From assembly GCA_025998595.1 (NCBI GenBank), contig BNWE01000056.1:1-8528 (forward strand): 8,528 bases of DNA. Reading direction: 5' to 3'. Below, piece by piece: positions 1-6,515 of the stretch. The stretch is from Alphaproteobacteria bacterium. Lineage in GTDB: Bacteria > Pseudomonadota > Alphaproteobacteria > UBA3830. A model generated the notes under the pieces. It was not told the DNA's origin, made no database searches, and saw only the letters and a list, made by a program, of their open reading frames with translations. Numbering within the stretch: the stretch's first letter is position 1; the number at the start of each line of letters is the position of its first letter. Position numbers and translations under genes: made by a program.

Positions 1-73
1 GTGATGGGCCAAATGAATTCAAGGTATGGGACGAAAAGTAGGATTTATCCGCATTCAGCGTATCTTCAGATTC

Positions 74-226
74 TTAGCATACCTCCTGCTTTAGCAGGTC
101 GTAATTGATTCGTTCAACCTGTCCATTCGTCCATGGATGAGCCGGCTTTGTTAATTTATGAATGATTCCATTTTTTTTGCAAATTGAGTCGAAATCGTGC
201 GTTTTCTCTGTTTTTAAGTACTTATA
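74..226 (-). pseudogene. IS481-family transposase, internal fragment
   Basis: Read on the minus strand, this stop-to-stop stretch encodes a piece of an integrase-type (rve/DDE) transposase. The diagnostic segment is KLTKPAHPWTNGQVERIN, the highly conserved region around the catalytic Glu of IS481 transposases (H-P-W-T-N-G-Q-V-E-R), preceded by HDFDSICKKNGIIH. Homology stops right after VERIN; the frame then runs through about nine unrelated codons to a TAA at 74-76. Upstream it is closed by TGA at 227-229. The N-terminal helix-turn-helix and the first two catalytic Asp residues are missing, so this cannot be an active enzyme. It faces the other fragment at 250-419. Family assignment is confident; the deletion history is inferred. 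Confidence 0.8.
85..98. repeat. small perfect hairpin at an IS remnant junction
   Basis: CCTGCT and AGCAGG form a 6-bp perfect inverted repeat separated by two bases. It lies just outside the point where IS481 homology ends (about 107), so it may belong to flanking DNA or to another mobile element. There is no T-run, so it is not a convincing terminator. Positions 1-73 hold nothing else I can identify. Confidence 0.4.
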
Positions 227-249
227 TCATGATGTGACGGGACCAAACA
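227..249 (+). repeat. 23-bp repeat, copy 1 (probable IS481-type terminus)
   Basis: This copy matches 393-415 in the same orientation with two mismatches (core CGGGACCAAACA). In copy 2 the repeat lies at the 3' end of the transposase frame, where IS481 elements carry their right terminal repeat. Copy 1 abuts the 5' side of the minus-strand fragment, which is where a left inverted repeat of a minus-oriented element would lie. The role as a terminus is inferred. Confidence 0.6.
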
Positions 250-419
250 AGCAACTGGAGAAACATCTCAATGATTTTATAAGAGCACATAATTTTGAGA
301 AGAGATTGAGAGCTTTAAATGGCTTGACTCCTTTTGAATTTGTTGCTAAAAAATTACAGAAAGATCCAAAAAGTTGGCTACTTTTATTGGGTCATGATGA
401 GGCGGGACCAAACATGTAG
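250..419 (+). pseudogene. IS481-family transposase, C-terminal fragment
   Basis: The plus-strand frame ending at TAG 417-419 encodes the typical C-terminus of an IS481 transposase: QLEKHLNDFIRAHNFEKRL, then LNGLTPFEFVAKKLQKDP, ending GPNM. Known IS481 proteins end in a similar way (AAYNF..RLKTL.GLTPYE..., ending MPGLNT). The same frame is open from 162, but codons before about 250 do not resemble transposase and overlap the minus-strand fragment, so the 162 start is an artefact. The part carried here lies downstream of the part encoded at 74-226, and it is on the opposite strand. One intact gene therefore cannot explain both; an inversion or two insertions is needed. Confidence 0.8.
393..415 (+). 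repeat. 23-bp repeat, copy 2 (probable IS481-type right end)
   Basis: This is the second copy of the 227-249 repeat, with 21 of 23 bases identical. It overlaps the last codons of the IS481 transposase fragment (stop at 417-419). A stop codon lying in or beside the right terminal repeat is common in IS481 elements, so this probably marks the right end of the remnant. Confidence 0.6.
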
Positions 420-450
420 CCACAACGGTCGCGATTTCGAGGAAATTCCG

Positions 451-1548
451 TCACTTCGCCTTTAATTCATTTAAAAGAAGAAGAAAATGCAAAAAACCTG
501 GGCTAAGATGTTCTGAACTTGAAGGCATAGACGGTGGAGGAGGAGGCACAGATCCCGGAGGATGCGCTAAACTTCGAGAAAGGCGATAAACTTGAAGAAG
601 AGCTGAAAGTGATGACGAGCTCGAAGAAGGCGACTCTGGGGGTTTAACAAGCTTTCTAAGTCTCAGTATTTGTGCAGCTGGATATTTTAATGGATCATAG
701 TTTGGTCCGGGCGCACAACCTCCATCGCCATTTCTTTTACCCTCCCGCTCGCAGGCACTCTCGAAAAGGGCTAGGCTTTCTACTGGATACGAATCTATTG
801 ACGAGCCGTCGCTGATCCATTTTTGTATGTCCTCATTCGCTTGTTCATACGCGCCATATACACTACCAAAGGCAAGTAATCTTTTATACATATTGGTCTC
901 TTCTTCTGTTTTCGCTTGCTCACACAGCTTGATCATGTACGCCTTACATTCTTCATACTTTTCCTTGTTCTTTGGATGCGGCTGCGGTAATACGGTTGGC
1001 AACAGATCACAGTGTGTGTTTTTGACAATGCTGGCATGTGGTGGTCGGGTGATTGTGACTAACACTCTTTCTGCGCGATCAGCGATTATAGTAACTAATG
1101 CGTCTTTTCCTCTCAAATCCTTAGCATAATCTTCTAAATTCCAGGAATCAGCATGATCACGCTCCCCCCACAATTTGTGTTTAACACTACGATAAAATTC
1201 AGGAAATTCGGCAGGAAATACGGGCGGGACAAATAATTTTGCGTCATACATTGCCCGAACTCTGTTGTACTCCTCAATCCATTTTGCAATACGGTCTAGC
1301 CTTTCACCTAACAAATCATATATTTGAGAACCTCCACGATCCCTCACATATCCGAAGAAATGATCCCAAATTTCATTTGCCTTTGCATAAAGCTCATTGA
1401 TTTCCTCTTGAGTGAATTTTTTTATCTCCTTAACCTCACTTGTTTTACTGACTTCGGGTGCAGCTGCTGCATTCTTTTCTTGCGTACAGTTCGCTTCCAA
1501 CATTGCCCAAAAACAAAAGGCAACTATTATGCTTGTTTTCCAGTTCAT
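451..1548 (-). CDS. exported protein of unknown function with Ser-rich and poly-Pro tail
   Basis: Not recognised. With the start at 1548 the product is 365 aa. An in-frame ATG also exists at 1560, but GGAG at 1555-1558 lies 6 nt before the 1548 ATG and favours that start. Residues 1-20 look like a signal peptide (Lys4, hydrophobic IIVAFCFWAMLEA). The sequence before Cys21 (EAN) is a poor lipobox, so a lipoprotein is unlikely. Residues 25-50 are Ala/Lys/Glu-rich. A charged, helix-prone body spans about 50-300. It contains six Cys after the signal (21, 180, 201, 209, 266, 278), an even number compatible with disulfides. The tail has six Ser in a row (308-313), five Pro (335-339), another Ser cluster (343-345) and a hydrophobic end (FLHFLLLLNEL). 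The gene is transcribed alone, divergently from pepA, and lies beside IS debris. A secreted host-interaction protein is a reasonable guess, not shown. Confidence 0.75.
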   Translation of the reverse strand: MNWKTSIIVAFCFWAMLEANCTQEKNAAAAPEVSKTSEVKEIKKFTQEEINELYAKANEIWDHFFGYVRDRGGSQIYDLLGERLDRIAKWIEEYNRVRAMYDAKLFVPPVFPAEFPEFYRSVKHKLWGERDHADSWNLEDYAKDLRGKDALVTIIADRAERVLVTITRPPHASIVKNTHCDLLPTVLPQPHPKNKEKYEECKAYMIKLCEQAKTEEETNMYKRLLAFGSVYGAYEQANEDIQKWISDGSSIDSYPVESLALFESACEREGKRNGDGGCAPGPNYDPLKYPAAQILRLRKLVKPPESPSSSSSSLSALLQVYRLSRSLAHPPGSVPPPPPSMPSSSEHLSPGFLHFLLLLNELKAK

Positions 1549-1554
1549 ATTATT

Positions 1555-1558
1555 CTCC
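1555..1558 (-). promoter_or_regulatory. Shine-Dalgarno GGAG selecting the 1548 start
   Basis: Minus-strand GGAG lies 6 nt upstream of the ATG at 1548 and falls within the codons that would follow the alternative ATG at 1560. No comparable site precedes the 1560 ATG. This favours the shorter protein. Confidence 0.6.
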
Positions 1559-1614
1559 ATCTATTTATATCTATTGAACCAAATATCACTTTCGTACCGA
1601 AAGCCACATCTTTA

Positions 1615-1643
1615 ATATTACCACATGTCAGCAAAAAAGTCAA
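1615..1643 (-). promoter_or_regulatory. sigma-70-type promoter for the exported-protein gene
   Basis: Read on the minus strand: -35 TTGACT (1638-1643), a 17-bp spacer, and -10 TAATAT (1615-1620) preceded by TGG, which supplies an extended -10 TGn. Upstream of the -35 (about 1644-1680) the minus strand carries runs of A, including nine in a row, resembling an UP element. Transcription would begin near 1608, leaving a leader of about 60 nt before the start at 1548. This is the best-formed promoter in the window. Confidence 0.7.
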
Positions 1644-1823
1644 TTGTTTTTTAATAAAACAAGCGATTTTTTTTTGAAAAAATTAAACTAATTATCAAAT
1701 GGCAACCTCAAATTGCTTCCGGTACTCTACAGATCGCTCATGCACATATCTCGAGAAATTAAATCTATGATCTTGATTTCTTATGTTTTGCAGTATAGCC
1801 TCTTTCTATGTGTTGTGGCTATT

Positions 1824-1828
1824 GAGGG
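1824..1828 (+). promoter_or_regulatory. Shine-Dalgarno GAGGG selecting the pepA start
   Basis: GAGGG lies 5 nt before the ATG at 1834. The frame extends in phase to an ATG at 1783, but the added residues do not fit the family and lack a ribosome-binding site. This element decides the start. Confidence 0.7.
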
Positions 1829-1833
1829 TTTTT

Positions 1834-3333
1834 ATGGTAATTCAAGATATTTCATTTGTTGATTCTTTTGTTGAAGGTTCTAGTGTTGTTGTTGGTGTGT
1901 ATGATGATTGTTCATTATCAAAAAACGCATCTTCCATGGACGAAACGCTAGGTGGGGAAGTAGAAAAAAACGTAAAAAAATCGGGGTTTTCTGGAAAAAT
2001 ATTCGAAACGACTTCTTTTATTTCATCTACAGAAAATTGCAACTATGTTGTGATCGTTGGTCTGGGAGAGCCTGGAAGATCTTTCAGCAATTACGAGTTG
2101 GAAAAACTAGGTGCAACGGCATATTCTGCCGCAAAAAAATTAGATACCAAAGCCGTTATTGCAATTGATGATGACGACATAAGCTCTGAGTCATCTCCGG
2201 CACAATTGCTGGTGGCGTTTGGATCCCTACAGAAATCATGGGATTTCGATAAATATAAAACAGATAAAAAAGATAGTGCGAAGTTGGAGTCACTCTCTTT
2301 TATAACAGCGGATGTTGAAGATCGAAAAAGTAACTTTGAAAAATACAAAAATATTGCAGATGCAATTTTTCTAACTCGGACGGTTGTATCGGAGCCAGCC
2401 AATGTCATATATCCGGAAAGTCTTTCGGAAATCGCTCTAAAAGAGCTTCTGCCTCTGGGGGTGGACGTTGAAATCCTCGATAAACAGGCGATGACATGTA
2501 TCGGAATGAATGCACTCCTGGGAGTGGGGCAAGGGAGCGAAAAGGAACCGAAGTTGGCAATCCTAAGGTGGAACGGCGCCGAGGACGAATCCGCAAAACC
2601 GCTCGCTTTTGTTGGGAAGGGAGTCACCTTCGACAGTGGTGGCATTAGCCTCAAGCCCGGGGATGATATGCACGAGATGCGCTATGACATGGCCGGATCT
2701 GGAACTGTCTTGGGACTTCTAAAGGCCGTTGCTCTCAATAAATTGCCAGTTAATGTCGTGGGAATCATGGCGATGGTGGAAAATATGCCGTCCGGAACTG
2801 CGCAGCGTCCCGGAGATATCGTGAAGTCCCTGTCCGGTCAGACCATCGAGGTTCTCAATACCGATGCGGAAGGGCGTCTCATTCTTGCGGATGCGCTTTG
2901 GTACACCCAGAATAGATTCTCTCCGGAAATCATGATTGATTTGGCCACGCTTACCGGTGCAATCATTGTGGCGTTGGGACATGAATTCGCCGGATTATTC
3001 TCCAACGACGATGAATTGGCGGAGAAAATAAAAGCATCAGCTGATTCCACCGGAGAGAAAGTATGGCGTATGCCACTTACGGATCACTTCGATAAGGGAA
3101 TAAATTCCGACATAGCAGATATGCAAAACATAGCTAAGCCATCCGTAAGAGGAGGCAGCATAACTGCGGCGCATTTCCTCAAGAGATTTGTTAACGACGT
3201 GAAATGGGCGCACATTGATATTGCTGGCGTAGAAGTCACCAGCGATGACGATGTTTTCATATGTTCCAAGGGGGCGACTGGATTTGGCGTCCATCTGCTC
3301 TATGACTTCATAAGTAGTAACTATACCAGTTGA
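1834..3333 (+). CDS. pepA: leucyl aminopeptidase (M17 family)
   Basis: Cytosolic, metal-dependent exopeptidase that removes N-terminal residues from peptides during protein turnover. With the ATG at 1834, chosen for GAGGG 5 nt upstream, it is 499 aa, close to the 503 aa of E. coli PepA. The less conserved N-terminal macro-like domain covers about residues 1-170. The catalytic domain follows and carries every expected residue: VGKGVTFDSGGISLKPG gives Lys262, Asp267 and Lys274; YDMAG gives Asp285; NTDAEGRL gives Asp344, Glu346 and Arg348. All are offset by eight from E. coli Lys270, Asp275, Lys282, Asp293, Asp352, Glu354 and Arg356, so the two-metal site and the catalytic Lys/Arg are intact. 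It is first in a pepA-holC-ndk operon, an order known from many alphaproteobacteria. E. coli PepA also binds DNA in site-specific recombination; nothing here tests that. Confidence 0.97.
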   Translation: MVIQDISFVDSFVEGSSVVVGVYDDCSLSKNASSMDETLGGEVEKNVKKSGFSGKIFETTSFISSTENCNYVVIVGLGEPGRSFSNYELEKLGATAYSAAKKLDTKAVIAIDDDDISSESSPAQLLVAFGSLQKSWDFDKYKTDKKDSAKLESLSFITADVEDRKSNFEKYKNIADAIFLTRTVVSEPANVIYPESLSEIALKELLPLGVDVEILDKQAMTCIGMNALLGVGQGSEKEPKLAILRWNGAEDESAKPLAFVGKGVTFDSGGISLKPGDDMHEMRYDMAGSGTVLGLLKAVALNKLPVNVVGIMAMVENMPSGTAQRPGDIVKSLSGQTIEVLNTDAEGRLILADALWYTQNRFSPEIMIDLATLTGAIIVALGHEFAGLFSNDDELAEKIKASADSTGEKVWRMPLTDHFDKGINSDIADMQNIAKPSVRGGSITAAHFLKRFVNDVKWAHIDIAGVEVTSDDDVFICSKGATGFGVHLLYDFISSNYTS

Positions 3334-3338
3334 TAGGC

Positions 3339-3809
3339 ATGTCAGATTATAGGGATACAGAGTTTGTTATATATTCCACGGACGCCGAGAAGTTTCAGTC
3401 GGTGATAATTGGGCTGTTGGAAAAGGTTTACTCTTCCGGAAAGAGGTGCATTTTCTTCAGCCCAATAGAGGATAGATTGAAAGTCATCGATAAGGCTCTA
3501 TGGACGTTTTCCACCAACGCTTTCATTCCGCACGGTGATAAAAAGCTTGGATTTCGCGATAAACAGCCCATATATTTTACGGCCGAGTGTGAAAATCCAA
3601 ACGCTGCGACGGTTCTCATGATGGTAGATTCGTTTGATTATTCCTCCTGGGAAGGTAACTTTGAAAGAATCTTATTGGTCATGAATTCTGCCGATAAAAA
3701 CAAATCCCAGTTGGAAGTGGTGAGTGGACTTCAATCTGACTTGCAAAAAAAACTGAAGAATGTAAAATATTGGGAACAAGCATCATCAGGATGGACAAAA
3801 GTAATATAG
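3339..3809 (+). CDS. holC: DNA polymerase III chi subunit
   Basis: Chi is an accessory subunit of the clamp-loader complex; with psi it links the loader to single-stranded-DNA-binding protein at the fork. The 156-aa product shows the family hallmarks: an N-terminal strand and helix ([23 protein letters not shown]), GKRCIFF at 35-41, LWTF at 54-57, FIPHG at 62-66, QPIYF at 76-80 and [12 protein letters not shown]. The ATG at 3339 is 5 nt after the pepA stop, with only a weak AGG nearby, so translation is probably coupled to pepA. A TTG start at 3330 overlapping the pepA stop is possible but less likely. Its stop overlaps the ndk ribosome-binding site. No psi (holD) gene is seen, as is usual outside gammaproteobacteria. 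Confidence 0.93.
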   Translation: MSDYRDTEFVIYSTDAEKFQSVIIGLLEKVYSSGKRCIFFSPIEDRLKVIDKALWTFSTNAFIPHGDKKLGFRDKQPIYFTAECENPNAATVLMMVDSFDYSSWEGNFERILLVMNSADKNKSQLEVVSGLQSDLQKKLKNVKYWEQASSGWTKVI

Positions 3810-3819
3810 GAGAAAAAAA

Positions 3820-4245
3820 ATGTCTGCACATCAAAGGACTCTTTCGATAATAAAGCCGGATGCAACGGCTAGAAACGTAACCGGTAGCATAAACTCGCGT
3901 TTTGAGCAGGCGGGACTACGGGTCATAGCTCAAAAGAGAATGCATCTCACCAAAACACAAGCCGAAAAATTCTATGAAGTTCATAATGATAAGGCTTTTT
4001 ATGAGAGTCTTTGCGAGTACATGTCATCTGGGCCAGTTGTGGCGCAGGTGCTGTCTGGAGACAACGCCGTAGCAAAAAATCGCGAGATCATGGGGGCGAC
4101 CAATCCGGCAAATGCTGAAATTGGAACAATTCGCCGTGATTTCGGTCAGAGCATAGAGCATAACGCAGTTCATGGGTCCGACTGTGTGGAAAATGCCGAA
4201 ATTGAGATCGCATTTTTCTTCAGTGGACTAGAATTGGTTGGGTGA
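3820..4245 (+). CDS. ndk: nucleoside diphosphate kinase
   Basis: Transfers the terminal phosphate from ATP to (d)NDPs through a phosphohistidine intermediate, balancing nucleotide pools for DNA and RNA synthesis. The 141-aa protein has the usual bacterial length and matches from end to end: TLSIIKPDA with Lys12, [21 protein letters not shown], Arg88 and [15 protein letters not shown] with Arg105, and the active-site signature NAVHGSD (115-121) with the nucleophile His118. A strong AGGAG (3808-3812), 7 nt before the ATG, overlaps the holC stop codon. It is the last gene of the pepA-holC-ndk operon. No T-rich terminator follows before the next gene at 4305, so read-through is plausible. Confidence 0.98.
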   Translation: MSAHQRTLSIIKPDATARNVTGSINSRFEQAGLRVIAQKRMHLTKTQAEKFYEVHNDKAFYESLCEYMSSGPVVAQVLSGDNAVAKNREIMGATNPANAEIGTIRRDFGQSIEHNAVHGSDCVENAEIEIAFFFSGLELVG

Positions 4246-4250
4246 TATGC

Positions 4251-4281
4251 CAACGTGACGTTGAATCCGATAATGCTATCG
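4251..4281. repeat. two adjacent small palindromes between ndk and the DUF2066-like gene
   Basis: CAACGT-G-ACGTTG (4251-4263) is a perfect 6-bp inverted repeat around one base. CGATA-ATGC-TATCG (4268-4281) is a 5-bp inverted repeat with a 4-base loop. Both lie in the only gap (59 bp) between the two gene clusters. No T-run follows, so they are poor terminators; they could be an operator or an RNA-processing site. GATAAT at 4269-4274 resembles a -10 box but lacks a suitable -35. Confidence 0.35.
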
Positions 4282-4304
4282 CGAGCTTTTGAAACGTATG
4301 CGAG

Positions 4305-4919
4305 ATGAGTGGTTTAGTAAATATGCGCAATGAAAAATGGTATGCAATATGTGTCGATTTAGTAAACGTATGTGCTGCAAGCACTTTATGTGTGCTGTTT
4401 CTTGTATCTGACGTTTTTGGAGCTGGTAAGGTGCTGAAACCAGCGAGTGTGAGCGTGAAGCAAAGCGGAAAGAACTCCGTCGAGGCCAAGAATATAGCGC
4501 TAGTGAGGGCGGCTCGTCTTTCTTTTGAGAAAATGCTGAAGGAATACTATAGCCTGGAAAAAAAGTCCGCCAGCGGAATATCCGACAAACAAATATCAGA
4601 ATGTATTTCGGACTATTCGATGGAGAACGAAAAGCAATCTGATTCCTATTACATAGCTAAGCTATCGTATAGATTCAGCAAGGAAGCAGTTGATGATGTG
4701 CTTGCCAATCGTGGGCTGCTTTCTGCAAATAGATATCGTGCGGCATTAAGGGAAATTACGATAATAGTTTCGATGCATGATTTTATGAAAAACATAGAGC
4801 ATTTTAAAAACATAAAACATAAAATATGCAGATTTTCCAGAGAGATAGTAGTGATGAAATTGGCCGCGAAATATCTTAGTAGTATCAAAGCGAATGGGGT
4901 AGTGTATGCAGTTAAGTAG
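4305..4919 (+). CDS. exported DUF2066-like protein
   Basis: 204 aa. Residues 12-40 form a hydrophobic export signal (ending near VFGAGK), so the mature part is likely periplasmic. Two blocks resemble DUF2066 proteins: SVEAKNIALVRAARLSFEKML (57-78), matching their A-R-x-x-A-l...A-F-x-x-L-L pattern, and SDYSMENEK followed by YYIAKLSYRFS (102-125), matching their 'V-x-x-E...Y-x-a-x-l-x-v-x-F' strand. The C-terminal third (about 150-200) resembles the second half of the alphaproteobacterial version, but the protein is shorter than usual. Molecular function is unknown for the family. The ATG at 4305 has no good ribosome-binding site; Met7 (4323) is an alternative. The end overlaps the next gene by 14 bp, suggesting translational coupling. 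The assignment rests on remembered patterns and should be held moderately. Confidence 0.65.
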   Translation: MSGLVNMRNEKWYAICVDLVNVCAASTLCVLFLVSDVFGAGKVLKPASVSVKQSGKNSVEAKNIALVRAARLSFEKMLKEYYSLEKKSASGISDKQISECISDYSMENEKQSDSYYIAKLSYRFSKEAVDDVLANRGLLSANRYRAALREITIIVSMHDFMKNIEHFKNIKHKICRFSREIVVMKLAAKYLSSIKANGVVYAVK

Positions 4920-5484
4920 CGTAAAGAAATGTATTCCAAATGTACTAACAGTTATTCGAATACTATTGGCTTTTCTGTTTGGTTTTTTGATTTTTAAAAA
5001 CGAATTTTTATGGGCAGAAATCGTTTTTGTCCTGGCTGCTATCTCGGACTTTTTCGACGGATTTTTAGCAAGAAGGTGGAAGGTCATATCCGAATTTGGT
5101 ACTACAGTTGATCCACTAGCCGATAAATTGCTAATGACGGTATCTTATCTCGTATTTTTTTATATCGGGGTTATTCCTGGTTATTTGTGTGCAATTGTTT
5201 TGGGAAGAGACATACTTATTGTGTCCGTTGTGCTGCTCTGCAAAGTATTGGATATTAAGTTGAAAATAGCTCCTCTGAAATCCAGCAAGGTTAATACTTG
5301 CACTCAGTTGATATATATAATTTTCATACTTGCTTGTAATTATCAACTTATGAATGTTCCCATGACGTGGGAATTGTGGCTGGGTTCTATAATCGTAAGC
5401 CTATCGACGATTGTTTCCGGAATCCATTACGCAATTGAATATCGCTGGATTATTAAAGATGTTGTATGCAAAAATAAGCGGTAG
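4906..5484 (+). CDS. CDP-alcohol phosphatidyltransferase family protein (PgsA-like)
   Basis: Integral membrane enzyme of the family that swaps CMP on a CDP-activated lipid for an alcohol, as in phosphatidylglycerophosphate synthesis. The 192-aa protein has several hydrophobic segments and a complete signature D48-x2-D51-G52-x2-A55-R56-x8-G65-x3-D69-x3-D73, so both metal-binding Asp pairs are intact. N-terminal PNVLTVIRILLAFL is typical of the family. The PLKSSKVNTCTQ segment (about residues 124-135) looks more like the hda-linked alphaproteobacterial paralogue than housekeeping PgsA, so the exact alcohol substrate is left open. The ATG at 4906 lies inside the end of the upstream gene, with GGGG 6 nt before it (4896-4899). 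It overlaps the next gene by 26 bp if that gene starts at 5459. Confidence 0.88.
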   Translation: MQLSSVKKCIPNVLTVIRILLAFLFGFLIFKNEFLWAEIVFVLAAISDFFDGFLARRWKVISEFGTTVDPLADKLLMTVSYLVFFYIGVIPGYLCAIVLGRDILIVSVVLLCKVLDIKLKIAPLKSSKVNTCTQLIYIIFILACNYQLMNVPMTWELWLGSIIVSLSTIVSGIHYAIEYRWIIKDVVCKNKR

Positions 5485-6514
5485 ATCCATTTTTTGGGTA
5501 TCCATTGTATTTTGTGCGCTCTCGTTTTTCTACTTATTTTCGGAAATATGTTTCCCTTTTATAGCTGGATTTGTCGTCGCTTATTTGTGCGCTCCCCTTG
5601 CCGATAAGCTTGCGGAGTATCGCGTTAACAGAGGATTCACAAGTTTTGTTTTCGCTGTTGGCATCGTATCGATTTTCATATGGGCTTTGGTTACGATTAC
5701 GCCAATTATAAAAGAATATTTGATTTCTTTATCCAACAACTCGCCGGCATATTATGCGAGATTGGTGTCGTTCTTCAACGATTCTTTTTCATCGCTTACC
5801 GGACAATATCAAAACGAAATAATGCAGATCAAAAATGAAATGCAGCAGTACCTTGATAAAAAAGTATACATATTGCTCTCTATCGTTGAAAAAATCGCAT
5901 CCAGAGGAGACAGCATACGTAATCTAATAACATTTTTTGTGGTTATGCCAATCTCGTTTTTCTACTTTCTGAAGGACTGGAATAGCATGGGCAATTACAT
6001 TATCAATTGCATTCCTCACAGACACAGAGGCGCATCGATAGAAGTGTTTGGAATAGTCAGAAAAACGCTGTGGGATTTCTTCAATGGTCAATTTTACGTC
6101 ATAGTCTCCCTATCGTTTTACTATTGGATACTGCTGATGGTTATTGATTTGAGACATGCCATTCATTTTGGAATTATGTCCGGCTTATTCTCTTTTATTC
6201 CGGTCATTGGAGCGTTATTTTCATGTATATTTGTTATTTTTCTCTGTGCACCGGTGCTGACTTTGGAAAAACTACTCTGGATAATCGTCGTATATTTTAT
6301 TGGGCAATTCATCGAGAGTTACTTCCTCTATCCGCGATTTGTTGGCCGCAGAACCGGACTGCATCCGCTGTGGATTCTGTTTGCGTTTTTTGCTGGTGCT
6401 CTATTATACGGCATTGTTGGAGTATTGGTGGCGATACCAATTGCCGCAGTGCTTCGTAATCTGGTGGGATTTGCCATGGATAAGTTCAAAACATCTCTGG
6501 CATATAAGCAATAA
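5459..6514 (+). CDS. AI-2E/PerM-family membrane transporter
   Basis: Polytopic inner-membrane protein of the AI-2E exporter family (E. coli PerM, YdiK and TqsA relatives). The true substrate is unknown for most members and may be unrelated to quorum sensing. With the ATG at 5459 it is 351 aa, the usual length. N-terminal hydrophobic segments lie at about 11-47 and 60-83, followed by a soluble amphipathic stretch (about 90-150). The family's conserved C-terminal half comes next: FLKDW (170-174), FFNGQ (207-211), FSFIPVIGALFS (244-255), ESYFLYPRFVGRRTGLHPLW (286-305) and GIVGVLVAIPIAAVLR (318-333). The frame is also open back to TTG 5411, but that would bury it deep in the upstream gene. There is no clear Shine-Dalgarno, so coupling by overlap is likely. 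The stop is 1 nt before hda. Confidence 0.9.
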   Translation: MLYAKISGRSIFWVSIVFCALSFFYLFSEICFPFIAGFVVAYLCAPLADKLAEYRVNRGFTSFVFAVGIVSIFIWALVTITPIIKEYLISLSNNSPAYYARLVSFFNDSFSSLTGQYQNEIMQIKNEMQQYLDKKVYILLSIVEKIASRGDSIRNLITFFVVMPISFFYFLKDWNSMGNYIINCIPHRHRGASIEVFGIVRKTLWDFFNGQFYVIVSLSFYYWILLMVIDLRHAIHFGIMSGLFSFIPVIGALFSCIFVIFLCAPVLTLEKLLWIIVVYFIGQFIESYFLYPRFVGRRTGLHPLWILFAFFAGALLYGIVGVLVAIPIAAVLRNLVGFAMDKFKTSLAYKQ

Positions 6515-6515
6515 T

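Larger units (their letters stand above)
1561..1833. other. divergent intergenic region
   Basis: This region separates the minus-strand exported-protein gene from pepA. The left half holds the promoter at 1615-1643 and A/T homopolymer tracts up to about 1690. The right half must contain the pepA promoter, but the only candidate I see is weak: TTGATT (1773-1778) and TATAGC (1794-1799) with a short 15-bp spacer. A frame open upstream of the pepA start (from 1783) adds 17 hydrophobic codons without a ribosome-binding site. I saw no RNA gene or small ORF that I can support here. Confidence 0.5.

Noticed and set aside
1..73. Faint resemblance of a plus-frame segment (MNSRYGTKS) to the C-terminal region of UmuC-type polymerases
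   Set aside because: Only a few residues agree, the frame continues without family motifs and ends at about position 108; too weak to report.
162..249. Upstream part of the plus-strand frame ending at 419 taken as the N-terminus of a transposase
   Set aside because: These codons do not resemble transposase and are antisense to the clear minus-strand IS481 fragment; only about 250-419 is supported.
434..446. Hairpin ATTTC-GAG-GAAAT downstream of the exported-protein gene as its terminator
   Set aside because: 5-bp AT-rich stem without a T-run on the minus strand.
1324..1677. 117-aa plus-strand frame
   Set aside because: Antisense to the 5' end of the exported-protein gene and to its promoter, with no ribosome-binding site or family features.
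1783..1833. 17-residue hydrophobic N-terminal extension of leucyl aminopeptidase as a signal peptide
   Set aside because: M17 peptidases are cytosolic, the 1834 start has GAGGG at good spacing and gives the usual length, and the 1783 ATG has no such site.
2091..2654. 187-aa minus-strand frame
   Set aside because: Shadow of pepA, Ser/Ala-rich in the pattern expected of antisense translation, with no recognisable motif.
4220..4489. 89-aa minus-strand frame spanning the ndk/DUF2066-like gap
   Set aside because: Antisense to two plus-strand genes, with no family features or promoter.
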